A program made the translations under genes and the position numbers. DNA of 64,000 nucleotides from Shuttleworthella satelles DSM 14600 (GTDB lineage Bacteria > Bacillota > Clostridia > Lachnospirales > Lachnospiraceae): contig NZ_GG665867.1 in the NCBI RefSeq assembly GCF_000160115.1, positions 362,053 to 426,052 of the forward strand, written 5' to 3'. Under the pieces are notes generated by a model, which saw only the letters and a program-made list of their open reading frames with translations, was not told the origin of the DNA and searched no databases. Positions 43,395 through 51,554 of the stretch are shown piece by piece; positions within the stretch are counted from its first letter, which is position 1; each line of letters starts with the position of its first letter.

Positions 43395-43519
43395 GAGTAG
43401 GATTGCAATTCACCACCATCTAAAAAAGGATGAGGAAGGTCTAAGGTCATCTCCCCTCATAGAGATTGTCTGTTATAATGGGATCGTCTGTTACAATAGA
43501 TGCTTACAAGGGAGAACCA

Positions 43520-44170
43520 ATGGAAGAGCAGGAAAAGAAGAGAAAGGGCAGAAGAATTAGCGGAATACTTAAGAAAATACCGCTGACGGTTAGGATTGTC
43601 TTTTTTTTATGTATCATGGTTTTATGCATCGGGATAGGGACCTTGGTTCCCACGAAATTCATGCACAGGGAAACGGTGTTGGATTTCGGCTTTAAGGATG
43701 TGGGCTTTCTTGTGACGCAAGAGTGGTATGGCAGAGTTTTAGAGGATGGTTCCAAGGAAAGAAAACTCTTTGATTCCATATCAATCCCCTTTACCAAAAG
43801 CTATCTGATATTCAGTCTGGATGTTGAGGTCTTGGCAGGGACGAATTTTGAGGAGATCGAGTATAAAAGCAAAAAAGATGCAGAGGGGAACAATATCATA
43901 AGCATAAATCTGCCCCATGCAGTGCTCTATAAATCATATGAAGTAAAGGATTCCTTTGTAAGCTACCTGGATCAGGAGAGCTGGTTTACAAATATCAGTG
44001 CCGAAGAACAGCAAAAGCTAAAGGATGCCATTGTCAAAAAGGGAGAGGAACAGGCATTACAGTCAGGGGTATTGGGAAAAGCAGATCAAAACACACAGAA
44101 GGTAATTGCCAACATGATCAAGAGCAATGAGTTAACAAGAAATTATAAGGTTGAGTTTGAATATAAATAA
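43520..44170 (+). CDS. DUF4230-family membrane-anchored protein
   Basis: 216 residues from ATG 43,520 (AAGGGAG upstream). One membrane segment (IVFFLCIMVLCIGIGTLV) and an outer domain of the DUF4230 type. Function unknown. It is followed closely by a small membrane protein. Confidence 0.78.
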   Translation: MEEQEKKRKGRRISGILKKIPLTVRIVFFLCIMVLCIGIGTLVPTKFMHRETVLDFGFKDVGFLVTQEWYGRVLEDGSKERKLFDSISIPFTKSYLIFSLDVEVLAGTNFEEIEYKSKKDAEGNNIISINLPHAVLYKSYEVKDSFVSYLDQESWFTNISAEEQQKLKDAIVKKGEEQALQSGVLGKADQNTQKVIANMIKSNELTRNYKVEFEYK

Positions 44171-44180
44171 GGAGAATCAT

Positions 44181-44273
44181 ATGAACAAAATGAGGGGAAC
44201 TTTGCTTAAAATACTGCTTGTTGTAGGTGTGGTGGCAGGTTTATTTTACATCTTCTTGTTCCTGACAAGATGA
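44181..44273 (+). CDS. 30-residue membrane peptide
   Basis: AAGGAGA lies eight bases before ATG. The product is a short basic N-terminus plus one hydrophobic helix (LLKILLVVGVVAGLFYIFLF). It is 10 bases after the DUF4230 gene and probably co-transcribed. Confidence 0.6.
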   Translation: MNKMRGTLLKILLVVGVVAGLFYIFLFLTR

Positions 44274-44324
44274 GAGAGAAAACTTAGCAGATTCGGAGAA
44301 ATAATCGAGAAGAAGGCTATAAAA

Positions 44325-44671
44325 GTGCTTGGAATTACATTGCTGGTAGTCGTTTTATTCTTGGCTGTGATATCGGCAGTGCTTGCCGGTTCCATTGCAT
44401 ACTGTAATGAGGTCTGGAATTGTCCGGTTTTGTTTTATACCGGCACAAAATATGACAATAAAAATTATGAGTCTATGGTAAGCGCTCTGCTTTCGCTTCA
44501 AAAGAAATAGAATATGAATGTTCTTGATCTTTGGGATGACGCTGATATGAATGCAGTATCAAAAGAAGATTACAAGCTTTATATGTATGATGGCATTCAT
44601 CCTTCCAGGGCGGGTACCTGCTATGGTGGACACCAAAGTTTGAAGAAGTCCTTTCTGAAATGGTGAAATAA
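44325..44671 (+). pseudogene. SGNH/GDSL hydrolase remnant
   Basis: An N-terminal anchor (LLVVVLFLAVISAVLAG) runs directly into the C-terminal part of an SGNH hydrolase (CPVLFYTGTKYDNKNYESMV). A TAG at 44,508 stands where relatives have Trp (probably TGG to TAG). The frame then continues VLDLWDDADMN and KEDYKLYMYDGIHPSRAG and, after a one-base shift, YLLWWTPKFEEVLSEMVK. The catalytic Asp-His pair (DGIHP) is visible; the Ser region is deleted. Confidence 0.75.
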
Positions 44672-44916
44672 GTGGGATGATGCCATGAAATTTGAAATCC
44701 TGGGCTGTATTTCATCTCGCAAAGGAAGTATGGACGGAGGAATAAATAATGCCCCGGCGTCGGAAAAGCGCATAGAATGATATCCTCAATTGGTGCATAA
44801 TCGTAAATAATATAGAGGATAATCGTCAATATAGAGGAGACGAGGTCATTTTGTACCGGAGTCATAGTATCCACGCTCAGATAGCTGCTGTTCATGTATA
44901 GAGATGAGGGCGGGCG
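44672..44916. other. Intergenic region
   Basis: No credible gene and no clear regulatory element beyond AT-rich sequence before the next start. Confidence 0.4.
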
Positions 44917-45552
44917 ATGAAATATCGAGGGATCTATTGGACGCTGTTTGCGCCGATGATAAAAAAGAGTATTGCAAAGCGCTTTGACCGAAAACTGGCT
45001 GACCGGTCAATCCGCCAGGGCAAAGAGGAATACAGGAGGCTTCTCTCCCGCGCGGACGATCTGGGCCCCGGCAACCCGATGGCGGCAAACGCGTACTTTG
45101 CCTATGCTTTCGCGGCGGCATGGCTGGGAAGCGGCAAAAAGATCAGCCCTGATGAAATGGCTCATGTGATGATAGACGTGCTGACAAGTCCGCTTCTTCG
45201 AACTTTATTCGGAATGATAGATCTGAACAAGTCACCGAAAAAATGGTACAGGAGCATGAAGAAGTATGAGACATGGTATCGGAAAAGGGGGAAAGAATAT
45301 CCGGTCAATTGGGTCGTACACTTCAATGAGGGACTGCACAGAGATGGCAGTTACTATTATTTTTCCCGCTGCCCGATCTGCGAATTCTGTGAGAGGGAGG
45401 GAATCGGTGAACTGATGCCCGCTCTCTGCGCGACAGACGAGGTCATGCTGCGGCTCCAGCATGGAAGGCTTCATCGGGAACACACGATCTCAAACGGTGA
45501 CGGCATCTGTGACTACGGGATTGTCGGAGATAAGGTCACGGATGAAAAGTGA
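44917..45552 (+). CDS. ATC-hydrolase-like protein 2
   Basis: 211 residues. The core CPICEFCEREGIGELMPALC and ATDEVMLRLQHGRLHREHTI matches the same family as the gene at 41,716. A hydrophobic N-terminus may associate with the membrane. No sequence motif reveals the substrate. Confidence 0.78.
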   Translation: MKYRGIYWTLFAPMIKKSIAKRFDRKLADRSIRQGKEEYRRLLSRADDLGPGNPMAANAYFAYAFAAAWLGSGKKISPDEMAHVMIDVLTSPLLRTLFGMIDLNKSPKKWYRSMKKYETWYRKRGKEYPVNWVVHFNEGLHRDGSYYYFSRCPICEFCEREGIGELMPALCATDEVMLRLQHGRLHREHTISNGDGICDYGIVGDKVTDEK

Positions 45553-45595
45553 GGATACCGAAGGAATGGAATTTGATGCTTTTTGAAGAATAAAC

Positions 45596-45626
45596 TTGAC
45601 CCTCCACCTGGTTCATGGTCTATGTT
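45596..45626 (+). promoter_or_regulatory. MerR-type promoter of the MutS-like operon
   Basis: TTGACC (45,596-45,601), 19-base spacer, TATGTT (45,621-45,626), with a GACC...GGTC dyad across the spacer. A MerR regulator is the last gene of this operon, so autoregulation is likely. Confidence 0.75.
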
Positions 45627-45651
45627 TTAAGGGAATCGAGGAGGTATCAGC

Positions 45652-47252
45652 ATGTTTGGACGCCGAAAAAAGAGAATCGAATCCATGATCAGAAGACAGT
45701 GGGGCTGTGATCCGAGGGACCTGCCAACAGCTTATATGGTAGAGGATCGAATGAAATCGATCCGTATGTATCAAGAGGAGTATGGACAGGACGGGATCGA
45801 TGCGATCACATGGTCTGATCTTGAAATGGATGAGGTCTTTTACAGAATTAATAACACACGAAGTTTTGTCGGAGAGCAGGTGCTCTACCGACAATTGCAT
45901 GAGCCCGGGACAGGGGAAAGGCAGCAATTATTTTCAAAATTGGTTTCCGCCTTTGCAAAGGATGAGAAAAGGAGGCTGGTATTTGAGAGAAAATTCTGCG
46001 GAATCGGGAAAAGACAGAGCAGCTACTTCCTCCCATTGATGTTAAAAATGTTGGACGACCGGGGATGGGCCGAATTGGTATTTTATCGACTTCTGCAGCT
46101 TTTATTCATCTGCGCTATTTTGGGGACGTTTCTTTTTCGCCTTCCACAGGCAAGTTTTTTTCTGATCCTGATGGTGAGCTGCAACCTGACCATTTATATC
46201 ATAAAAAAGGAAAAGCAGGAATATACATTTTACAGTCTGTATGATGTGTGCGTGATTGTTAAATTTTGCCGGTATCTTGAGAAAAACTGGCCATTGGATG
46301 ATGTTTCATGTGCAGAAGAAATCAGAAAGGACTTAAAAAACTGAGGAGGGTGGAAAAGGCGGTAGGCGGTTTTTCGGTGCGAAAAGCCTTTGAACTCAAC
46401 GATCCAAATAATTTCCTGCTCGATTATCTCTTTGGGATCACGCTGATCGATCTAGTAAGCTACATTAAGCTGTCGCGGGCTATTTTAGGAAATGAAGAGG
46501 CGATTCTGCATTTATTTGATCTGGCGGGGACGGTGGATTCTGCCATCTCTTGCGCTTCCTTTCAAAAGGGAATGAAATGTGGCTGTCATCCGACTTTAAC
46601 AAAAAAAGAGGAGATTTGCTGTGAGGATCTGCTGCATCCGCTGCTCAGAGATGCGGTTGGAAACGACCTTGTATTGACAAAAAACACAATCATTACAGGG
46701 GCAAATGCGTCCGGGAAATCAACCCTGATGAAGGCCCTGGCAGTCAATGTGATTCTCGCGCAGACAATTGATTTCTGCACCGCTTCGAAATTTGAAATTC
46801 CCGAAATGGATGTGATGTCATCAATGGCGATTCGCGATGATCTCATCTCAGGGGAAAGCTATTATGTTCGTGAAGTCAAATACATGAGGCGAATGGTAAA
46901 AAGATTAGAGTCGGGTAAAATGGTTTTATTTGTCGTAGATGAAATCATGAAGGGGACCAACCAAAGAGAGAGACTTGCCGTATCAGAAGCCCTATTGCAT
47001 TTTTTCTCAGATAAGACTTGTTTTATCATAGTGGCGACGCACGATCATGAACTGGCGGAGAGAGTCCGCGATGCATACAAGTGCTATTATTTTGATTGTT
47101 TTTATGATGAGGGAACGATAACATTTGACTATAAGATAAAAGCGGGGCTTGGGGGAGAAAGCAATGCGATCCTCTTACTGGAGCAGTTTGATTTTCCTGA
47201 GGAAGTCCTTAGTGACGCGAAAGAGATCCTGAGCCATGAGGGGGATTTATGA
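45652..47252 (+). CDS. MutS-related ATPase, split by a -1 frame change
   Basis: The first frame (45,652-46,344, 230 residues) gives the N-terminal core with two membrane-like helices. The second (in frame from 46,341) gives the MutS-type ATPase: Walker A ITGANASGKSTLMK, Walker B MVLFVVDEIMKGT, then VATHDHELAERV. The two join seamlessly (RKDLK/KLRRVEK) by a -1 shift at A AAA AAC (46,335-46,341), a classic slippery heptamer, giving about 533 residues. Either programmed frameshifting or a lost A in the run could explain it. Such stand-alone MutS-like ATPases have no proven mismatch repair role. Confidence 0.8.
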
Positions 47253-47929
47253 AAATAGGAGAAGTGGCAGAAAAAACGGGATTGGATATCAGCACCATCC
47301 GTTTTTATGAGAGGAAGGAACTGATTGCACCTGCAAGAATAAGCACTAACAGCTATCGATCTTATACACAAGAAGATATCAAGTGCCTGGATACGATAGT
47401 ACTGTATCGGAAAATGGATCTTTCACTTGAACAGATTAGAAATCTCCTTCAGAAAAATGCCAATTTGCAAGGTGTATTAAAAGAGCAGATAAATATACTC
47501 AAGGAGGAACGAGAGCACTTGGATGGAGCACTTAGTCTGTGTCAAAAAATGATTGATGATCAGGCAGATATATCATTTGATGTAAAATACTATCTGAATT
47601 ATGTCAAAACAAAAGAGGCAGAGGGAAGAAAATATCCTGATATCATGGGAGTTATCGATCGTGCGGTTGAGCAAACAGATATTGACGGATATCTGGGCCT
47701 TCCAATTTCGGTATATTTCATGAGATATACATGGGTGAGACGTCTGTTCGGAATTATCTCTATCTTATTCTTGACTGTTTTCCCCCTGGTTATGATTGCG
47801 GAGTGGTGGATGAGATGGAGGCACAATCAGACGGGACTTCTCTCGATTTTGATTTGGGTGCTTCTGATGATTTTCTTTTGGGGGATTTCAATTGAAATTT
47901 TCCGAAGAGGAAAAGGCAGCAAGCCCTGA
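47249..47929 (+). CDS. MerR-family regulator with membrane tail
   Basis: 226 residues, overlapping the MutS-like gene by ATGA. N-terminal MerR HTH (GEVAEKTGLDISTIRFYERK), dimerisation helix, and two C-terminal membrane helices (residues about 170-220). It probably activates the 19-base-spacer promoters at 45,596 and 38,486. A membrane-bound MerR could sense envelope-active compounds. Confidence 0.88.
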   Translation: MKIGEVAEKTGLDISTIRFYERKELIAPARISTNSYRSYTQEDIKCLDTIVLYRKMDLSLEQIRNLLQKNANLQGVLKEQINILKEEREHLDGALSLCQKMIDDQADISFDVKYYLNYVKTKEAEGRKYPDIMGVIDRAVEQTDIDGYLGLPISVYFMRYTWVRRLFGIISILFLTVFPLVMIAEWWMRWRHNQTGLLSILIWVLLMIFFWGISIEIFRRGKGSKP

Positions 47930-47987
47930 AAAGATGTGTGTGTTTCTGACGGGGTTTTTGTGCTGAGATGATTGAGGCAGATCTGAG

Positions 47988-48629
47988 ATGAGAACAAGAG
48001 AAGAGGCCATACAATACGGACTGACCTTTGACGAAGCCTATGCGGATAAGCCTTTTCCCAGGGCGGACTGGCAGCTGATCCGAGTGAAGACGAGTAAGAA
48101 GACCTTTCTGGCTGTCTACGAGAGAAATGGACTTGTCAACATCAACGTCAAGGTGGATTCGAGCTGGCGGGATTTCTGGAGGAATGCCTATGCGTCAGTT
48201 CTGCCGGGCTGGCACCAGAACAAAGAGCATTGGAACACCATCCTCCTGGACGGGAGCATTCCGGAGCAAGAGATCAAGCGGATGATCGCGGAGAGCTATG
48301 ACCTTGTGACGGATTCTCCCGCAAAACGTATTTATCAGGCGGTCAGGGAGATTCCCGCGGGCCATGTGGCAACTTACGGACAGGTGGCGCAGATGGCGGG
48401 AAATCCTCGGATGGCACGGGCGGTCGGAAATGCCCTGCACAAAAATCCAGATCCGCTGGGTATTCCCTGTTTTCGCGTGGTCAATGCCCAAGGTGAGTTG
48501 GCAGGAGAATTCGCCTTTGGCGGGGCAGGACAGCAGGCTAAATTGCTGGAGAGAGAGGGAGTGCGTGTAAAAGATGGTCGGGTCGATCTGAAGAAGTATG
48601 GAATTCAGGTGAAGAGAGACCTGACTTGA
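47988..48629 (+). CDS. MmcQ/YjbR-MGMT fusion protein, copy 2
   Basis: 213 residues, nearly the same as the protein at 40,465. It has the same IPCFRVVN active-site variant and the same HTH. Differences are scattered single residues, so both copies seem to be maintained. Confidence 0.85.
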   Translation: MRTREEAIQYGLTFDEAYADKPFPRADWQLIRVKTSKKTFLAVYERNGLVNINVKVDSSWRDFWRNAYASVLPGWHQNKEHWNTILLDGSIPEQEIKRMIAESYDLVTDSPAKRIYQAVREIPAGHVATYGQVAQMAGNPRMARAVGNALHKNPDPLGIPCFRVVNAQGELAGEFAFGGAGQQAKLLEREGVRVKDGRVDLKKYGIQVKRDLT

Positions 48630-48772
48630 CAGTGCGATACAATGGTTCTATCTTTTTCTTTGCGTTCGTAGAATGGGTTTTTGTGAGCAGTGACCGGCGG
48701 TCCGGATCGCAGAGATGCAGAGGCGAAAAGTCGGATGGATATGAGTAGATAGTGTGGAGGAGAGGACTGCTT

Positions 48773-49201
48773 GTGACGGAATATCAAGTGGAAGATCTGA
48801 TTCATGAGGCGATGAAGGCCAGAGAAAGGGCCTATGCTCCTTACTCGAAGTTCAGGGTCGGAGCTGCCCTTCTCGCGGACGGAAAGATCTACCAGGGCTG
48901 CAATATTGAAAATGCCTCTTATGGCGCAAGCAATTGCGCCGAGAGAACCGCTGTCTTTGCCGCGGTCGCTGACGGAGCCAGACATTTTCAGGCAATTGCG
49001 ATCACGGGGGGGAAAGAGGAAGAGGCGGATGATGCAATATGGCCCTGCGGGATCTGCAGGCAGGTCTTAAGCGAGTTTGCGGATGAGAATATGCAGGTGA
49101 TTGCCGCAAAGAACGAGAGGGACTATCAGGTCTGTTCCCTGAAGAAGCTTCTTCCCCATGGTTTTTCTTCGGACGCCTTATCCGAATCGGCAGAGCGATA
49201 G
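48773..49201 (+). CDS. cdd: Cytidine deaminase, copy 2
   Basis: 142 residues from GTG 48,773 (GGAGGAG nine bases upstream; a GTG frame starts at 48,752). Zinc motifs SNCAERTAVF and PCGICRQVLSEF are intact. Second member of the duplicated pair. Confidence 0.92.
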   Translation: MTEYQVEDLIHEAMKARERAYAPYSKFRVGAALLADGKIYQGCNIENASYGASNCAERTAVFAAVADGARHFQAIAITGGKEEEADDAIWPCGICRQVLSEFADENMQVIAAKNERDYQVCSLKKLLPHGFSSDALSESAER

Positions 49202-49356
49202 GTGTTTTCGGGAAACGTCAAGAATCTATATGAAGCGATAGGTATTTTTATGAAAAGACAGGCATCTATGCGAAGTGACAGGTATTTGCAGGAAACAACA
49301 GGTATCTATGAGAAGAGATCAGTTTTTGTATGAGATGCAGGCACTTGCCTGATTGG
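49197..49356 (+). repeat. Degenerate 20-base tandem repeat
   Basis: Seven to eight consecutive 20-base units, consensus about GACAGGTATCTATGAGAAGA, beginning at the cdd stop. The best copies are 49,257-49,316. There are no spacers, so it is not CRISPR. It fills most of the gap to the ZIP gene. Confidence 0.8.
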
Positions 49357-49379
49357 AAGAAAAGAGGATCAACTGACAG

Positions 49380-50159
49380 ATGTATCAGGAAATCATACAG
49401 GGACTTTCCGTCCCTTTTATTGGAACAACTGCCGGCGCGGCCATGGTCTTCATCTTAAGAGGGAGCATGACCGTGCGGCTCCAGAAGATTCTGACCGGTT
49501 TTGCCGCCGGGGTCATGACGGCAGCCAGTTTTTGGAGTCTTCTGGCTCCTGCCATTGAGCAGGCGGAGTATTTGGGAAAGCTGGCCTTTCTGCCGGCGGC
49601 GATCGGCTTCATGATTGGCGTCGGCTTTCTGCTTTTGCTGGATTATATCACACCGCATATGCATATGGATCAGGTGGAGGAAGGACCAAGAACCGGCTTA
49701 AAGCGCACAACCAAGTTGATCCTGGCGGTGACCCTGCACAATATCCCGGAGGGGATGGCGGTCGGTGTGGTCTATGCCGGCTGGCTCTACGGAGACAATC
49801 AGATTACGGCGGCAGCCGCTTTCGCCCTTGCCCTTGGCATTGCCATCCAGAACTTCCCGGAGGGAGCCATTGTTGCCATGCCCCTTCGGGCAGAGGGGAT
49901 GGGGAAGATAAAGACCTTCATTTATGGGACTCTCTCCGGCATCGTCGAGCCTATTGCAGGGCTGATTACCCTTGTCGCGGCCGGTTATGTGGTTCCGGTG
50001 ATGCCCTATCTGCTCAGTTTCGCCGCGGGGGCTATGATCTATGTCGTTGTCGAGGAACTGATTCCGGAGATGTCCGAGGGAGAACACTCCAATCTGGGGA
50101 CGGTCTTCTTCTCCCTGGGTTTTGTACTCATGATGATTCTTGATATTAGCTTTGGATGA
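49380..50159 (+). CDS. ZIP-family metal transporter
   Basis: 259 residues with eight membrane helices. Metal-site motifs are LHNIPEGMAVG, IQNFPEGAIVAM and VVEELIPEM. Probably imports zinc or another divalent metal. Confidence 0.92.
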   Translation: MYQEIIQGLSVPFIGTTAGAAMVFILRGSMTVRLQKILTGFAAGVMTAASFWSLLAPAIEQAEYLGKLAFLPAAIGFMIGVGFLLLLDYITPHMHMDQVEEGPRTGLKRTTKLILAVTLHNIPEGMAVGVVYAGWLYGDNQITAAAAFALALGIAIQNFPEGAIVAMPLRAEGMGKIKTFIYGTLSGIVEPIAGLITLVAAGYVVPVMPYLLSFAAGAMIYVVVEELIPEMSEGEHSNLGTVFFSLGFVLMMILDISFG

Positions 50160-50233
50160 TCCGAAGAGATGAATTATGATGTATCGATCAGGAATATGAA
50201 GTTTACCTGTATTTCTATCTGAAGGGGAGAAAA

Positions 50234-51271
50234 ATGAAATTTACAGTTACAGCGCTGGTCTTTGTTCTTATCACGCTCGCAGGCGCGTTTTTCACCATTT
50301 ATCTCTATTTTAGGCTCCTTGGCACAGCCAGACGGGGCGGAGACTTGCCCCGATGGTTTTATCAAATCGGACACGCCATCAAGGGGCGGGGAATCGAGTA
50401 CTCGGAAGATCTGCTCGACGATTGTGCTGTTAAGGAGGCGACCTACTATATTCTCGCTTTCCCGCTGGGAATGGTTCTTGTCGTCGGCTTTCGTCTCCTG
50501 CAGGGGAATCATCTGTATGAATCCATTCTTTTTGCCCTGCAGGCATCCTTCGTTATTGCTATTGTCATTCAGATGCTGAAGTCTGTCTTTCGCCTGATAC
50601 TGTTTCTGCTGAGGCACAGTGCATCCGACCATGTTTATGCTTCTTCCAAGGCTGTCTGGGGAATGGGGTTTATAGCTTCCTTTACTCTAACCCTGACCAT
50701 GTCCATAATCGGCCTTCCTGCGAAGCCGGTGCATTTTCAGTTGCAGGACAAAGACTATACGGCAGGACTTTCCAGGGGGGCTGACCTGCTTAACGATGGG
50801 TGGACACTCATGGATACGCATAGCAAGATACAAAGAGGAGCCGGGGATATCATTCGAAATGAGCGAAAGGATCATTTCTATTATGGACAGGCAATGGAAG
50901 TCCTGCGGGACGGTAAGAGTTACGGGGTTGTCAACCTGACACCGCCCCTGTCTGATGAATCTCCTCTTGAGGATTGTCTGCTGACCTCCTACACCGTCCG
51001 GCCGGAAAATGACGGATGGGAGGAGGTCTCGATTCAGGGAAGAAAGATTGCGGGGTTGAGGCAGACAGATTATCAGGAGAAGTCACTGGCGGACTTCTTT
51101 CATGTGGAGTCGGCGGATACCAAGAGCCGTGTGAGTGAGGGAACTGTTGACGTATCCATGCAGAATCATGACTATGTGCTCTTTCCAAGATATACGATCA
51201 AAGGCAGCTTTCAGGCGGACGGAAGCCCTTACAGATATACGGTGTACTGTCAGCATACGATCTGGGAATGA
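50234..51271 (+). CDS. Membrane protein of unknown function
   Basis: 345 residues: helices at about residues 5-26, 70-88, 95-115 and 145-165, then a 185-residue outer domain. AAGGGGAG precedes ATG. No family recognised. Confidence 0.7.
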   Translation: MKFTVTALVFVLITLAGAFFTIYLYFRLLGTARRGGDLPRWFYQIGHAIKGRGIEYSEDLLDDCAVKEATYYILAFPLGMVLVVGFRLLQGNHLYESILFALQASFVIAIVIQMLKSVFRLILFLLRHSASDHVYASSKAVWGMGFIASFTLTLTMSIIGLPAKPVHFQLQDKDYTAGLSRGADLLNDGWTLMDTHSKIQRGAGDIIRNERKDHFYYGQAMEVLRDGKSYGVVNLTPPLSDESPLEDCLLTSYTVRPENDGWEEVSIQGRKIAGLRQTDYQEKSLADFFHVESADTKSRVSEGTVDVSMQNHDYVLFPRYTIKGSFQADGSPYRYTVYCQHTIWE

Positions 51272-51554
51272 AGAATGCAGATGACAGTCACTGTCGGCGT
51301 CGGCAGCTGTTCTGAGCAAGAGCGGGCATATGGGGATTGGAGTTGACTATGACTTTTTCGCAATATGGGCAGTGAAAAGTGGCTGGCCGTTTGTTCCGTC
51401 CATCAAAGATCATGGCTGCTCCTGTCGGCGGTTGTTGTTTTCAGATAATGTTAAGATAAAGAAAGCCTTCGCTTAAACTTCAGGGCTTTTTCTTGCGTTA
51501 TACTAACTGACAGCGTGGCAAGAATGAAAGTATCAAATCCATTGGGGAAATGAC
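51272..51554 (+). other. Intergenic region with a terminator
   Basis: AAAGCC (51,472-51,477) pairs with GGCTTT (51,484-51,489) before TTTTTC. A TATACT at about 51,499 may be the -10 of the next gene. Confidence 0.55.

Noticed and set aside
43312-43560. 82-residue ORF after the XRE membrane regulator
   Set aside because: It covers the hairpin and promoter-like repeats and overlaps the start of the DUF4230 gene in another frame; no ribosome site.
49197-49356. 20-base repeats as a CRISPR array
   Set aside because: Units are contiguous, degenerate and too short, with no spacers.
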